From assembly GCA_907163375.1 (NCBI GenBank), contig CAJQUW010010428.1:62001-126000 (forward strand): a stretch of DNA of 64,000 nt. Reading direction: 5' to 3'. A program made the position numbers and the translations under genes. How positions within the stretch are numbered: position 1 is the stretch's first letter; the number at the start of each line of letters is the position of its first letter. This DNA is from Prostheceraeus crozeri. Taxonomy: Eukaryota; Platyhelminthes; Polycladida; Euryleptidae. The notes beneath the pieces are model-generated. The model searched no databases. It saw only the letters and a program-made list of their open reading frames with translations, and was not told where the DNA came from. Below, piece after piece: positions 11,592-23,880 of this stretch.

Positions 11592-12121
11592 GCTTAATTT
11601 ACAATCCTTTGAGAATCAGTCCATTTTGAGGTACTACTAATTATAATGGAGATATTACGCTTAAAATAAACGACCAAATAACAATTCACGGAATTGATTT
11701 TCGCTATATTTAATAAAAGCAGATGAAGCGGAAGGAATCTTCATTCACTTCTTGTACTTGAAGATTAGCTTATTGGTTTCCATTGATAGCATTGAGTCAA
11801 ATATTAGCATATTTGATCGGCCGAGTTCAACTCGAATAAATCCTTTATTTTCAACTTTTGAATCGGATGTCGAGCGCCGTTCGACATTGTATTTTAAAGA
11901 ACTGCACTTTCTCTCTGACATCTTGATTTAGTTGCAGGAACGTAAAATTTCTCCACAGATATTGAAAGGTAAATATACCGGCATGCTTTTTAATCTGTTC
12001 ATTATGTTATTCAACAGGCCTGCAAATTCGATCCTTTTTTACTGCACGCGTGCATCGAATGTCAGACAAAATCGCATTAGAAAATCATATACACTCATTT
12101 TTTAGCGAATCAACTAAACAG

Positions 12122-12842
12122 CAGGGATGCGGAGTCGGAGTCCTATTAAATGATAGGACTCCAGACTCCGGCCTATAACTAGACCCGAAATATAATACAA
12201 ACAAATTATTTATTTTCGTGCTTAGCTGTCACTGTCTTGATGTCAACTTTCTTCATCAAACAAAAGTACAGAGACAGCAGTACATGCAAAGCTTGTCATA
12301 GTTGAGGGAATGAACCGTGATAGTGAAAAAGGATTGTCTTTTCACTCGGTATGATTTAGTAGAGAAGACAATTCTTCCCAGCCTCAATCACACTTACGCA
12401 TCAAAGGTCAAATCATAGACAAAAATAAAATATTAGTTTGTTTGAGATCATTACCTCTTACCCTCACGTTAATCGTGTGTGATGGCTCCTCCAAAGCGCA
12501 TATTAAAATCGAAGGGTAGGCCTACTCATGTTTTTTGGAGAAAGATGGGGATTTTTCTGCCTGGTAGAGACTGGAGAAAGACCGTGTGAAGCACACATCA
12601 ACAAGATGGGAGGAGCCGAGTCGTGTGCATCCAACTTAAAGAGACATTTGATAAACTCTCACCGAAAATGATTGATAATTGATGCAGCAATGATCACTGA
12701 ATGTAAGCCTATAATTATCTATGATGTAGGTTACCAGTTAATTTTTCAAAAAAGGCTTTATATACTTGCCACCCGGAGTCGGAGTCCTATCAACCCCCGC
12801 GGAGTCGGAGTTCTATCAAAATGATAGGACTCCGCATCCCTG
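12122..12842 (+). mobile_element. Non-autonomous hAT element
   Basis: The 15-bp TIR CAGGGATGCGGAGTC is matched by its reverse complement at the other end. A perfect 8-bp target duplication CTAAACAG (12114-12121 and 12843-12850) flanks it; 8-bp duplications and CAGGG ends are hallmarks of hAT. The subterminal block GGAGTCGGAGTCCTAT recurs at 12131 and again near the right end. Confidence 0.92.
12482..12671 (+). pseudogene. BED-type zinc finger remnant of a hAT transposase
   Basis: An ATG opens MAPPKRILKSKGRPTHVFW, followed by an in-frame TGA, then the finger half with GGAESCASNLKRHLINSH. The NLKRHL...H spacing fits the BED finger that hAT transposases use to bind DNA. The rest of the transposase is missing. 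Confidence 0.7.
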
Positions 12843-12850
12843 CTAAACAG

Positions 12851-14496
12851 ACATTTTCCCGTTTGAAATAGTCCGTGTTCTACACTACTCATTTTTACTA
12901 AAACCCATATAGCCTTTTTCATTGACAAATTCTAATCAGCATCGGGAGCATTTTCAAAAATCATTCCTCTGTAGCACTGTAGCTGCATATAAGATGATCG
13001 AAGCAAGACATTAAAGCATTGATGTATTTATTTAAAAATTTAGCTCTTTGTACTTCTAAATGCACATTATGTAAAATCAGTGAACATATCGTAGCCTGTA
13101 AAGCGAGATAACTAGGAATTTCAAAAACTGCTATTTCTAATGCACATCATATAAGATTGTGCAGTAGGTAGAGCCATATCCATGTAAAGCTCATAGATTT
13201 TGATCTCTGGTTCTGCACAATTTGAAAATTCATATCGATTGTGAGAAAATTTCAATTGTCATTGCCGCACGCAATAATACAATTTCGTTATTTGAAAATC
13301 TAAAACTCTAAAATCCACTGCATAGTGTTATAGAGTTATAGAGCTTCTATCGTGTCATGATGCATGTAAGCATATATCATGATGTTGGCCTAAAAATGCA
13401 CATGGGTATAGGTAGTGATTAGCGTCATTATAGTGAAAAGCATGATGGATTTAGAAGATCAGCGTGAAGGGCTAGCGGTCATCATGCCAAGGAAAACATC
13501 TCTAAAAATTTACAAAAATATTCAATAATTTGGCGAACATAAATTAATGTTAATATAGGCTGCGCCGCTTCGATTTCAGGCTTTTTTAGCCGATCGGCTG
13601 AGATGTTTTAGTTAAAACTTCTAATTCATAGGAAACTTTCAGACATTTTACGTCTGAAAGAAGTAACCTACACATGCCTACTTTCCAAAAGAAATTCGCC
13701 GCTGTTCATTTATCAATTTCCAGAGGAAAGCGTGCTCCGGCATTGCTTTCCGCGCTCTGGTTTGGCTGACTTAGTGCGATCCACGGTCCGGTTTCGGAGA
13801 ATTTAGGATTGCGCATCGCGCTCCGGACTTATGCTCACAAATGAATTTATGGGCCAAATGACTCTTAGTGAGCGACTCTCGCTGCTAACTGAGATTAAGT
13901 TGTTATTATTAAAAATGAAATCATTCGATCTATGATATCAATTATTTGAGTATCCATGATCTCATTGGATCACTCATCGAGCCCACTAAGTACGTTGCGT
14001 CCAACCATAGGCACCATCGGCAGGTGCATGTGCTGTGATCATGTTTATGATTAGCCACAAATAGCAGAAAAGGACCGGTGAGTTAGAAGAATCTCGACAG
14101 ATACCATAATAACAGGAAGCATAAAGCATTCAACCTTTCTTTACTGCTTTCTCTCATCTCATCCCCTCCCATCCCGTTGTCTCCCCTCGGCTAAAGGCTC
14201 TGCCGTATGCCGTACCGAATTGCCATACTCGAGAGTCGAGTTTCTCCTTTTTCATAAGTCTGTCTTCTCGCTAACAGGCCTGTGGTCTAGGCATACAGCG
14301 CTCACAATCGATCCGCCACTCTGCTGTGCCATCAATGCATCTCTCCCCTCAGCTTTACACCTGCTGAACTCATGGTAATATTCAATTATGCCTACTCATC
14401 AAGGTAAGACTCCATGATGTTCACATGCAAGTTCTTTGGTGATAGGAATATTTCATCACGTATTCTTTATCAGAATCTCCGGATCGCGGAGAGCAC
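12851..14496. other. Unassigned DNA between two hAT elements
   Basis: No supported gene. A 9-bp-stem hairpin (CTTTCAGAC / GTCTGAAAG) lies near 13636-13660, and a C/T-rich patch near 14140-14200. Otherwise nothing recognisable. Confidence 0.5.
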
Positions 14497-14504
14497 TTGC
14501 CCAC

Positions 14505-17227
14505 TAGGGTGCGGCGATTTAAATCGATCGGGAAAAAATCGATCGGAATTGAAAAATCGAAAATCGATCGGTAATCAAAAGAGATCGCGATTTTCAGTTC
14601 GATTTTTTCGTTTTGATAAATAAATGCTACATTTCCCAATTCAAGTCAATACAGGTATGGGAAGTGGTTAAACCCAATTCATTTCATGTACAATACACGA
14701 GAACGATTTCTTAATTGAAATTATCTGTGATTCCTCCCAGCTAGCTACATGTAGGATGGTTACTTGATCATCAAACAAGTTGCTGTGCTAGACTGCTACT
14801 GCTATCAGCCAGAATCGGCTCAGGCAGTCTATTGTGTGACTAATCTGTGATGTCAGTTGAAGCCAATTCTGTGGTTGAAGCTACGAGTCAGCGGCGTTGG
14901 CATTGTCCTTGACTCCGTGCACTATTTCTTAGTTGATAGATCACTATAAAAATAATTGATTTAAGGTGAGCAACAGGTGACGAAACTCGTTGGGACGCTG
15001 ATTGGTTTTAGACATTGTTATCATGATCGCCTTCGATCGAGAGGGCTATGCTGTAGTCAATTTCGGCATTCTACGCTCCCCCTACCGTCGTTATGTCCAC
15101 GAAACAGAAATCACAAATACATCGTTATTTTACTTTAGACAATTGCAAGACGTCAGCGAAATGTCTCACAGGTGGCTGTAGGAATCCGAGTGTAAAGGTG
15201 AAGGATGGATCGACAACCAATATGTTCAGACATTTGAAAGACAATCATCCGAAAATCTACTCCGATCTTCAGCAGATGTCAGAGGAGAAAGCAAAGAAGG
15301 CGATGAAAAGAAAGCCATCTCCATCTCGTCAATCAACCATCGAAACTTCCTTTGTTGTTCATCACAAATATCCACATGGTAGTGCCAAAGCTCTAAAGCT
15401 CGATCGTCTACTTGCTCAAACTATATCGCTGAGGGATGTCTATATATTCGTTTCGTCGAAAATGAACATTTTCTCAAGTTTGTCGAATGCTTGAACGACA
15501 GATATGACATTCCTAGTGAGACCAAAATGCGGCGCACTGTGCCTCCGACGTTGGAACGAGAAATCGATGTGAAAATGCAGAACTTTTCCAAGAGAATGAT
15601 TTCCCGTCATACGCAATAACTCTCGATTTCTACGACGCTAAGAATCATGAGAGTTTCTTAGAAGTGACTGCATCTTCTATTGACGCCGACTACCGGCTAC
15701 ATTCATTGCATCGGAGTTGAACCTTTCAATTCGTCGGATAGAGACCATACTGGAGAAACGATATCACAGTGTCTGCGTGGATTAATGGATGTCCATCGAT
15801 GTTAATGATCAGATATTCGAAGCTGGAGTGACCGACAACGCTGGCAATGTTCGACGAGGTATTGAATTGACTGGAATTCCTTGGATGCCTTGCATGGCTC
15901 ACACACTACAATTGTGTACTGAAGACTCCTTCACAGCCTGTGAGGCAGCTAATGATCTTCGGAAATCTTGTCGAGCGATAGCTGGCTTCTTCCATCGTAG
16001 CAATCCTGGAGTTCGACTTCTAAATAATCTGCAGCAAGAATCTGGAAAATCGGTTCAAAGAATTCCGCAAGATGTTCCAACACGATGGAACTCATCTTTC
16101 TATACTTGGTCAGTGATGATAGAAAATCGTCAAGAAATCAATCGCTCATTGCTCGAAATTCGGAATTCACGCAATCCTCCACCGATTCTCCAAAACAGTG
16201 AGTGGGAATTACTCGAAACCTTGACATCATTGTTGGCACCATTTGAGGAAGTTACTCGTGACTTGTGTTGTGAACTGTCTCCTTCGATCAATCTTATCCT
16301 GCCTCTACTGTCAACCCTGACTGAATTCATTGGATCTATTGACGTCCCCACCGCCTTGACTTCATTCAAAGTCACAATATTGAACTCGATGAAATCCAGA
16401 ATTGAACAAGTGACAACTGGTACTGAACAACCAATTCTGTTGGTGGCTTCTGCGATCGATCCACGATTTCTACGTACTCTCTCTTCCACACAAGTTGATG
16501 TTGCGAAGAACATTATCGTCGCGCGTATTGTCGACTTCATGCAGAAATAATCTTACACAGAAGAGAAGGTGATTACTGCAGGAGTGAGCCAAGAAAAATC
16601 TGATGAGAAACGACAACGTGTTTCCTTGTGGTCGCAGATGAAAATTAGATCTCCGGTGGAATCAGATAGCAAAAACATCAAAGACCGAGCTATGATGGAG
16701 TGGCAGCGATATGTTGAATTGGTGGAGCAAACAAATCCTGCACCCGACCACAAGAAATTTGACGTTCCTTGCCTTCTGGAAGAATCAACTGCAGAATCTT
16801 CCAAATTTGGCCAGGATTGCCCGACAATTCTTGTCTATTCCAGCAACAAAGACGGCTTCGGAAAGACTAGGAAGTGTAACGGGCAATACCATAACGCCCA
16901 GTCGTGCAAATTTGAGTGGCTTGCGCGCACGGCAACTGATCAAAATCAGACGCAACAGTAAACTTTTGAATGAGTAGGGGGTAATGCGTTTTTCTAATTA
17001 GACTTCACAATATGCTTTCATATGATTCAGTATTGGCCGATATTTTGAGACGTTTGTCATGCATGTATCGCCCACTTACACGTAATTAGAAAATAAAACT
17101 CAGACTGTTTTGAAATTATTTCTTTTTTGGTTTACAAAAAAATCGAAATCGGAAAAAAAATCGAAATTTTTCTGAAAAATCGAAATTAAATCGATCGTTG
17201 GGGAAAATAAAACATCGCCGCACCCTA
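14505..17227 (+). mobile_element. hAT transposon, full length but defective
   Basis: The TIR TAGGGTGCGGCGAT occurs at both ends, inverted. The 8-bp target duplication TTGCCCAC is perfect (14497-14504, 17228-17235). The termini are rich in ATCGAT and AAATCGA words, likely transposase-binding repeats (inference). One transposase gene with frameshifts fills the core. Confidence 0.95.
15093..16977 (+). pseudogene. hAT transposase (ZBED-like), frameshifted
   Basis: It begins MSTKQKSQIHRYF at 15093. A BED zinc finger follows (CLTGGC ... NMFRHLKDNH). The frame is lost near 15490. The 15789-16550 segment has the hAT RNase H-like core: VTDNAGNVRRGI (catalytic D region), CMAHTLQLC, and DVPTRWNSSF (RW motif). 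16711-16977 carries the C-terminal dimerisation block (LARIARQFLSIPATKTASER). At least three frame changes and stops inactivate it. The domain order matches hAT transposases related to ZBED proteins. Confidence 0.9.
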
Positions 17228-17235
17228 TTGCCCAC

Positions 17236-17746
17236 CTCTGCTAATTTCCCTTAGAATTAAAAGAAAAGTTTTGAAAGGATAATTTCGCCATCATCTCGAG
17301 AAAATAAACTTATAGAATTTCTATCAGGCCAAGAAATGTCACACTTTAAAATATAATCTTCGCCTCTGCGCACTTTGAAATTCTATGAATTTCTCTACGT
17401 TTCGAACAGGAAACCTTGAAGAACGTGATGCACGCAAACGTACAGGCCAGCCCATAGACAGATTTGTATTGATGAGCATATCAAAGACAGACCGTAAGAC
17501 TCTTATCAGAAAGCACGTTCATAAAGCGAGCACCATTGATTTTGCTATTGTCTGCCGTAAATAAGTACATACAATCACATAGTTGAATCCATTAATCAAA
17601 GGGCATAAAAAGTGGCAATTTATTGAACGATTGCGATTCTAATGTTCCGCTTCATATCTTTCAACTACTACACAGAGGTAATTTTAAATGCTCATAGACA
17701 AGAAAAACATATGCAGGCACTCTAGCAGTCCATCAATGGACTCAAG
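17236..17746. other. Unassigned DNA
   Basis: Short flank between the hAT element and the inner edge of PLE copy C. No supported gene. Confidence 0.5.
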
Positions 17747-17927
17747 TATGCTAATCTTCAAGTACAAGAAGTGAATGAAGATTCCTTCCGCTTCATCTGC
17801 TTTTATTAAATATAGCGAAAATCAATTCCGTGAATTGTTATTTGGTCGTTTATTTTAAGCGTAATATCTCCATTATAATTAGTAGTACCTCAAAATGGAC
17901 TGATTCTCAAAGGATTGTAAATTAAGC

Positions 17928-18149
17928 TTGAACGGAAGTAATTATCAGGAATTATTTTACCCGTACGACCTTAGTTATCCTTCTCTTTTATCTAAGCGCT
18001 TCCTTATAAAGCAAGCCATTCTCAGCTCTCCATGTAGCTTCCTTGTGTACCCAATGCGGAAAATCCACGGGCCTACCTGTAAAAACTACCGTGTAATTTT
18101 CAATTTCCGGAGTAGCATTAGTAAACATGCTTTGAAATTATGCCAGTGA
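17928..18149 (+). CDS. Short ORF of PLE copy C, unknown function
   Basis: Encodes the same MNGSNYQELFYPYD start and following ~60 residues as the ORF upstream of the copy B RT. It then diverges where about 20-30 bp have been replaced near 18117-18143. No domain recognised. Confidence 0.35.
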   Translation: MNGSNYQELFYPYDLSYPSLLSKRFLIKQAILSSPCSFLVYPMRKIHGPTCKNYRVIFNFRSSISKHALKLCQ

Positions 18150-18771
18150 AAGAACGATCAATTTTTTAATTTTGTGTATATCCGATATTGTGCACTCTCA
18201 AAATCACAGTAACAATGCTCTCAAAAATTACAGGAACGGTAATCATTCAATAAATCATCAGCACGTTATCAGGTTAAGATGAGGGCGGATGACCTCCGCT
18301 AGTCCAGCAGTCGTGACCATTTCAAAGGATTGCTGTTTCTGACAATTGACGTAGATGCAGAGTGAATGAACGTATCTGCGATCCTCTGGATGATGGAAAA
18401 TGTCGTCTGATTCTGCAAAACAAGAAGATAAATGTCAATTATCTGAATAAAGAATGAAGTCAATCATGAGCAATGCAATCATTAATTCAAGAAGAGGCCT
18501 ACTACTTCATTTCGAACCACCACTTCAATTCAAATAAAAATACACTGAATTTATATCTGAACGTATCTACTAAACAATGCATACCGCTGCACATCATCAG
18601 AAAGAATGCAAAAAGTTCGGCATCACAAACATCTCAGTTTTAAGGCAGAACTGAACCTACTACGAATTCGATATGAATTGCTGATACTCAGAGCCTTTCT
18701 TCCACGTGGTGACAAGAATTCACGTGCGATTTAATGAACGGGGTGGCGGGAATCACATAAGCCTGTAACTG

Positions 18772-19497
18772 TTCTGGTCATCAACACATGCCACTTGGAC
18801 CACACATGAGGTAAATATGGCTCTGAAGAGACCAATTCCCTATCAATTTGATAATCTGACATGGAATTACCATATTTTGGATGTGAATGAAGCATCCAAC
18901 TGCTCAGGTCATCAACACATGCCACTTGGACCACATAGGCCCTATGAGGTAAATATAGCTCTCAAGAGAACAATTCCTTATCATTTTGATAATTAGACAT
19001 GGAATTACCATATTTTGGATGTGAATGAAGCATCCAACTGCTCAGGTCATCAACACATGCCACTTGGACCACATAGGCCCTATGAGGTAAATATAGCTCT
19101 GAAGAGAACAATTCCTTATCATTTTGATAATTAGACATGGAATTACCAAATTTCGGATGTGAATGAAGCATCCAACTGTCCTGGCCATCAAAACATACCA
19201 CTTGGACCACCTAGGCCCTATGAGGTAAATATAGCTCTGAAGAGACCAATTCCTTATCATTTTGATAATTTGACATGGAATCACCATATTTTGAATATGA
19301 ATGAAGCATCCAACTGCTCTGGTCATCAACACATGCCACTTGGACCACCTAGGCCCTGTGAGGTAAATATAGCTCTGAAGAGACCAATTCCTTATCAATT
19401 TGATAATCTGACATGGAATCACCACATTTTGGATGTGAATGAAGTATCCAACTGCTCTGGTCATCAACACATACCACTTAGACCCTATCAGGTAAAT
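18772..19497 (+). repeat. 138-bp minisatellite, right array
   Basis: The word GCATCCAACTG recurs near 18892, 19030, 19168 and 19306, with a variant near 19444: a 138-bp period and about five units. This is the inverted counterpart of the array at 8262-8880. Some units are open over 46 codons on the sense strand; others have TAG. Confidence 0.9.
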
Positions 19498-19779
19498 CAG
19501 GCCAAACTTTGAAATATTGCTTAGCAATCGATATGGAATATATTGTTATTGTGGATAAGCTTCTATTACATTAGGCCCACAAGCTCCAAGGTGCGGCTGC
19601 ATAAAAGAAATCAAACTGCTATTAAACTCATTAAAAATCAATTTTTAATAATTGTCGATATCGTTAGATTATACCTCGCTGAAATATTCCTGAACTGACT
19701 TTTTCTTTTGATCTCAACACTCATTTCCTTAACAAACTAGTATGAATAGAATTGAATTGCATTTTGATTTCAGTGACCA

Positions 19780-20640
19780 AGAAGGTGAGACACTCCGATT
19801 TTGTAGGATTGTAATGAAATGCTTGGCGATGAGCTCGTACAGTTTCTGGGGGCTTCTTTGAGGATCTTAATGGCTATCCTATCTTGGCCTGGTGTCTTTC
19901 CGCTGCCCATTTTCTTGATAGAAATTTTTGTTTCGTCGGCCACAATGTCTAGAACGTTTTCAGGTGTGTAACCTCTTATGGAGTTGACGCTCTAGTTTGA
20001 GGCAAACAATTTTGAGTAGAACCTTGATATGATCTAAGTTTTCTCCTTGGCGCTGTATTGGACTGTTTCTGTATCGTCTTTCAGTCCTGCAGTGGGATCG
20101 CTATATAATGAGGTTGATTTTCTAACTTTCAACCTCAAGTTCAGGGCAGCCTCAATTGCTTTCTTTTCGTTGAACTCTTGGTAGTCAGCTCGAATTTTCT
20201 TTCTGAGGATCTTACGCTTCCTTTCTTTGATGATGTCAAGGGTTTCTGGTCTCAGCCTTGGTCTTCGTGTTGGATTCACTTTGATATCTTAAACATTTTC
20301 CGTCACGTGTTTTAAAATATTGCTTAGACTTTCACAGTCTCCCGTGCTGACAACTTTCGCTACAGCGTGCTTTTGTGTCCTCCATGCGAATTTCATGTTT
20401 AGGATGAGTCTCACGAGTCTATGATCAGATCTTGTATCGCATTGAGTAATGCCAATAGCTTTGGAATTGAAGACATTTCTTCTCTTGTTTGTTAGAATAT
20501 AATCAATACGATGGTGAATTCGTTTGTGACTTTCCATGTCCAGAGTCGTCCATTTCTTTGCTTGAACATTGTGTTGGTGATTGCTCACGCGACACAAATA
20601 CACAGCACCTACACGACGAAACACATGTCCTCTCCCATTG
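19780..20640 (-). pseudogene. LINE fragment: AP endonuclease C-terminus and start of RT (RTE-like)
   Basis: Read on the minus strand. 20289-20624 has HRIDYILTNKRRNVF and SDHRLVRLIL, which end an exonuclease/AP-endonuclease domain. 20034-20279 holds a basic linker (LRPETLDIIKERKR). 19780-20030 has KKMGSGKTPGQDRIAI, the start of an RT. The order EN then RT fits APE-type LINEs, RTE-like by eye. It is truncated at both ends and frameshifted. Confidence 0.75.
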
Positions 20641-20763
20641 CTGAAAACCTCACACTACACACAAAACAGCTTCTAAAAAAAGCAAAACATCAACAACACC
20701 CTCTTCATCTCCTCACGCAACAGCCACCACCTCTCACAACAATACTGCCGTCTTCTGACAAAA

Positions 20764-21046
20764 GGACTTAAGTCCAGTTTTGGTCAAAATCAAACTGAGA
20801 GTGCCAAACTGCTCATAATAGTGTTGCGCATCTTTTGAATGTATTTAGAAAGGCTCAAGTCCAGTCAATTCGTCAGAGTAAGATCACTAAAATAACTGAA
20901 AGGACTTAAGTCCAACAAATAAATCAACAAAAGGACTTAAGTCACTTAAGTCTTTTTATCAATTTTACAATGTAAGTAAAAGACTTAAGTCCAGGACTTA
21001 AGTCGTTTTTACAATTTTTTTTTGTTTTCGACGTTGACTTAAGTCT
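20764..21046. promoter_or_regulatory. Array of CTTAAG-centred palindromes (left end)
   Basis: Seven copies or near-copies of (G)GACTTAAGTC(C) in under 300 bp, with two more near the right end of the element. Palindromes confined to the two ends suggest binding sites for a dimeric transposase or a repressor (inference). Confidence 0.5.
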
Positions 21047-21125
21047 TTTAATATCAAGAAACTATCTTTGCAGAAAGTTCTCACTGTTATAACTTTGGTG
21101 AACTTTTTGTTATAACTCTAGTGAG

Positions 21126-22326
21126 GTGGCGTTTTCAAGTGATAATGACAGAAGTGATGTTGAGATTGAAGCTAGAAAGTTTGCTAACGATTTTCTAGAA
21201 GAATTGGATGCTCAAGGACTATTACAGGCAGGAAGGTTACATAAGAAACGGATTGAAAAGAAAGACCGATTAGAAAGAGACTTTCAGAAACATTCTATTC
21301 TGGCTCCATGTCATTGTCGGATGAAGTGTTATGAGAAAGTATCACATGATTCACGAGTGAACTTTCATGATACGTATTGGGGTGAGCCACATGAAGCTCG
21401 AAAGGCTTTTTTACGAGGATTCGTGAGTCGTCTTCAACGTATGCGCCATCAAATTCGTGGAGAGCCAAAGAAGGAAAGAAAAGTATCAATGAGGCACTTT
21501 GTGCCATCTGAACCGACACAAGGAGGACAAGCAGAGCGAGTGGTGGTTTGCCGAAAGATGTTTTTAGCAACTTTGGGTTATAAATGCGATAACAACAAGG
21601 TTCTGAAGTCATTTTATGACGGATTGGATTTGGGAATAACTGGGCCTGTAGTAGCGGATCAACGAGGTAAATATCAGCCGAAACATGCATTTACAGAATC
21701 TCAAAAAGAGCAGATCTTTACATACATTGAAAGTTTTAATCCACAAAAAAAATCAGTCACTATCGGAGAGAGCCCCGCTCCCAATAGGCGTTACTTACCA
21801 TCAGACATCAATATCACCATCATGCACAAAGATTTCGTAGAGAGATTTGAATATATTTCATACGATGCGTACCGAAGAGCGGTTAGCAGGTGCGGAATAA
21901 CGTTCTGCACCTTGGGAAACGAAAAGTGTGACATGTACAAGCGAGAGAATGGAAGGAGTCACTATGAGAACGGAAGATTTTTTTCAACTAGACGACGAAG
22001 TGTCTCAACATCAATTGAGAAAATTGGGCGAGTTGCGCCCAATGCTATCAAGAGTGATATGCACCATATTCAAGAAAAATTCTGATTCAATGTTTTTCAT
22101 GTTCAATTCATTCGAAAATGAGTATAGCGAATTCCGCGGACTCATGAAAACTACATTCAAACACGATCCCATGAAGGTTGCAAGAAACCCAAGAGGTGTA
22201 TCCAAAGCCAAGAAACAAGAGCTCCTAAAAAAAGTAGTGCCACAAATGCCACCTCATCGACGTTGCGTCTGGGAAGACATGCCCGAATCTGAAACAAGTA
22301 CGGATTTATTAACTCGAGCTTCTTAA
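21126..22326 (+). pseudogene. Transposase-like protein, internally deleted
   Basis: 21126-22085 encodes a basic, Cys-containing N-terminal region: CHCRMKCYEKVSHDSRVNF, then VVCRKMFLATLGY, then NRRYLPSDINITIMHKDF. I recall this layout from uncharacterised invertebrate transposase-like proteins whose later part has an RNase H-like DD(E/D) core. Here the frame jumps near 21930-22000 straight to the C-terminal tail (FFQLDDEVSQ to VVPQMPPHRR), so the catalytic core is missing. No ATG opens the frame; an acceptor-like TATAACTCTAG just upstream suggests a lost first exon. Confidence 0.6.
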
Positions 22327-22851
22327 TGCGAATTTTGATAACTCACACCAAGTTGTTCTACGGTGTTTACATATAATAAACGTACGATGGTTTACGTAAA
22401 AAGTGGTGTAAAAAGTGTGAAGTTGTTCTACAATGTTTTTATACAATAAACGTAAGATGCTTTACGTAAAAAGTGATGTTTTAATCTCCTACGTTGAACT
22501 GATCGGACAGAAATCAATGGCATACAATGTAGATAGACGGATTATAGGTATTATAGGAGTTTCATTTAATGATTTTCAACTATCAATGGACTTAAGTCTT
22601 TTTACGATATTATTATGCTTGTACCATTTACCGAAATAAATCGACAAAGACTTAGTAACCATGGTTACATGTTAACAACTCCTGTAGTAACAAAATCTGT
22701 GTCGATAAAATTCTATCTTATCAAAGTGTTCTACAATTCAGTATAATAACCATATCATAAAAAGTTTCCACGCCAGAGATCGGAAACGTTTTCTTGCTCT
22801 CCTGAAAAATGTGGTTTTATGGACTTAAGTCCTATTGTCAAATGACGGCAG

Positions 22852-23189
22852 AATAACCCACAATTTTCAACACAAGGAAGTACGCCACATCTCCTTCCAC
22901 ACAGTCATCCAACGCAACAACAAAACAACTACTGAAGCAAATACATTCCCAACACGTCGGCACATACCTAGCGCACAGGCAAAACAATAAAGTCATTAGC
23001 GCAACCCCCCGCCCACAATTCACAAATCAGAACAGACACTCGCAGATGCACACACAGAACATTGGCACAAATTCGCATCAACAAATCATCCTTTTCGAAG
23101 GAGTATCTACACAAAATAAACCCTTCTGTACACTCTTCAGCTCTGCCCCTATGCAGATCAAAGCCTCACACTCTCTTCGTCGCCGTTGG
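22852..23189. other. Unassigned DNA
   Basis: A/C-rich stretch without a supported gene, between the palindromic TIR element and a LINE tail. Confidence 0.45.
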
Positions 23190-23880
23190 TCTTCACCTTG
23201 GGTATTTAGGCCAAGGCTCTTCAGGGCTGTAACCGGCCCGACTTGGTGAGTTGCTTAGTTACTATCGGTGCTAAGATTGCATCCAGAGGGCACAATCTTG
23301 CAAGCACCACCAAGCAGGCGTGTCCTCAAGGATTCGTGGACGTGGCAACCCAGCCCTCTGTGCAATAGCTTTCCTAAATGCATTATCTTCCAAATGAGTT
23401 TGTAATGATGAAACCGGGAGGACATATTCAACCAAGCACCAGATTCCGGGCATTTCGCAGCAAGCAAACGAGCTCTGTTTACCTTGTTTGCATTTTCCAA
23501 CGGATTATTGAATGTTTCATTTTGATAAATGGAGAGCTAGGATTTATGATATTCGAAAGACTCCTTGTTTGGAAACGACAGACCAGGATCTTGCCAAATT
23601 TTCAGCACCTTGTCGATCAACTCAGAGGCAAATCCGTGGAGTGGAACAGAATAGACTTCGTCAACTCCGAAGTTCATGGTAAGGAAGCCAAATATGCGGG
23701 CAGAGCGAGATCTCGAAACCGGTGAATACCAAGACCACCGAATCGGATGGATAAAGAAGCTTGACGAGAACTTGATGCCGTGAAATCAACATTCGAGATG
23801 GAGCTTACACAGGTTAGGATGATTTCATCGAGGGAAAACTTAGGGATTGAAAAGGAGTTTTTCAGCATGGACATCGAGTA
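23190..23880 (-). pseudogene. 3' part of a LINE ORF2 (post-RT region)
   Basis: The minus strand reads RQASLSIRFGGLGIHRFRD then ALPAYLASL, followed (other frames) by KVNRARLLAAKCPESGAWLN and LPVSSLQTHLEDNAF. I recall GGLG...S and ARLLA...SG.WL as marks of the region after the RT in a group of LINE proteins common in invertebrates. Several frameshifts; the catalytic RT is not present. Confidence 0.65.

Larger units (their letters stand above)
8255..11770 (-). mobile_element. Penelope-like element copy B (RT-containing, minisatellite-ended)
   Basis: Read on the minus strand, the unit runs from about 11770 (5' side) through a short ORF and an RT ORF into a ~1-kb tail and a 138-bp minisatellite ending near 8255. 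The same order, inverted and lacking the RT block, occurs at 17747-19497, which defines both ends. The RT resembles the PLE-type proteins widespread in invertebrate genomes with a YIDD catalytic box. The clade is a guess, and no GIY-YIG was found in this copy. Confidence 0.65.
17747..19497 (+). mobile_element. Penelope-like element copy C, RT-deleted derivative, inverted relative to copy B
   Basis: Matches copy B in reverse complement: 17747-18340 corresponds to the 11.2-11.77 kb part, and 18340-19497 to the 8.25-9.2 kb part. The ~2 kb between (RT and tail) is missing. The join falls in the sequence (CTG)ACAATT that in copy B occurs at both edges of the missing block. This is either a microhomology deletion or the empty site of an insertion. 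A ~120-bp stretch near 18655-18775 is absent from copy B. Confidence 0.8.
20745..22851 (+). mobile_element. TIR element with palindromic GGACTTAAGTCC subterminal motifs
   Basis: The ends match in inverted orientation over ~31 bp with a few mismatches, starting CTGCCGTC and including GGACTTAAGTCC. A 4-bp AATA flanks both ends and may be the target duplication. Full or near-full copies of the CTTAAG-centred palindrome occur at 20764, 20902, 20933, 20944, 20982, 20994, 21037, 22588 and 22821. An internally deleted transposase-like gene fills the centre. The superfamily is not assigned. Confidence 0.75.
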
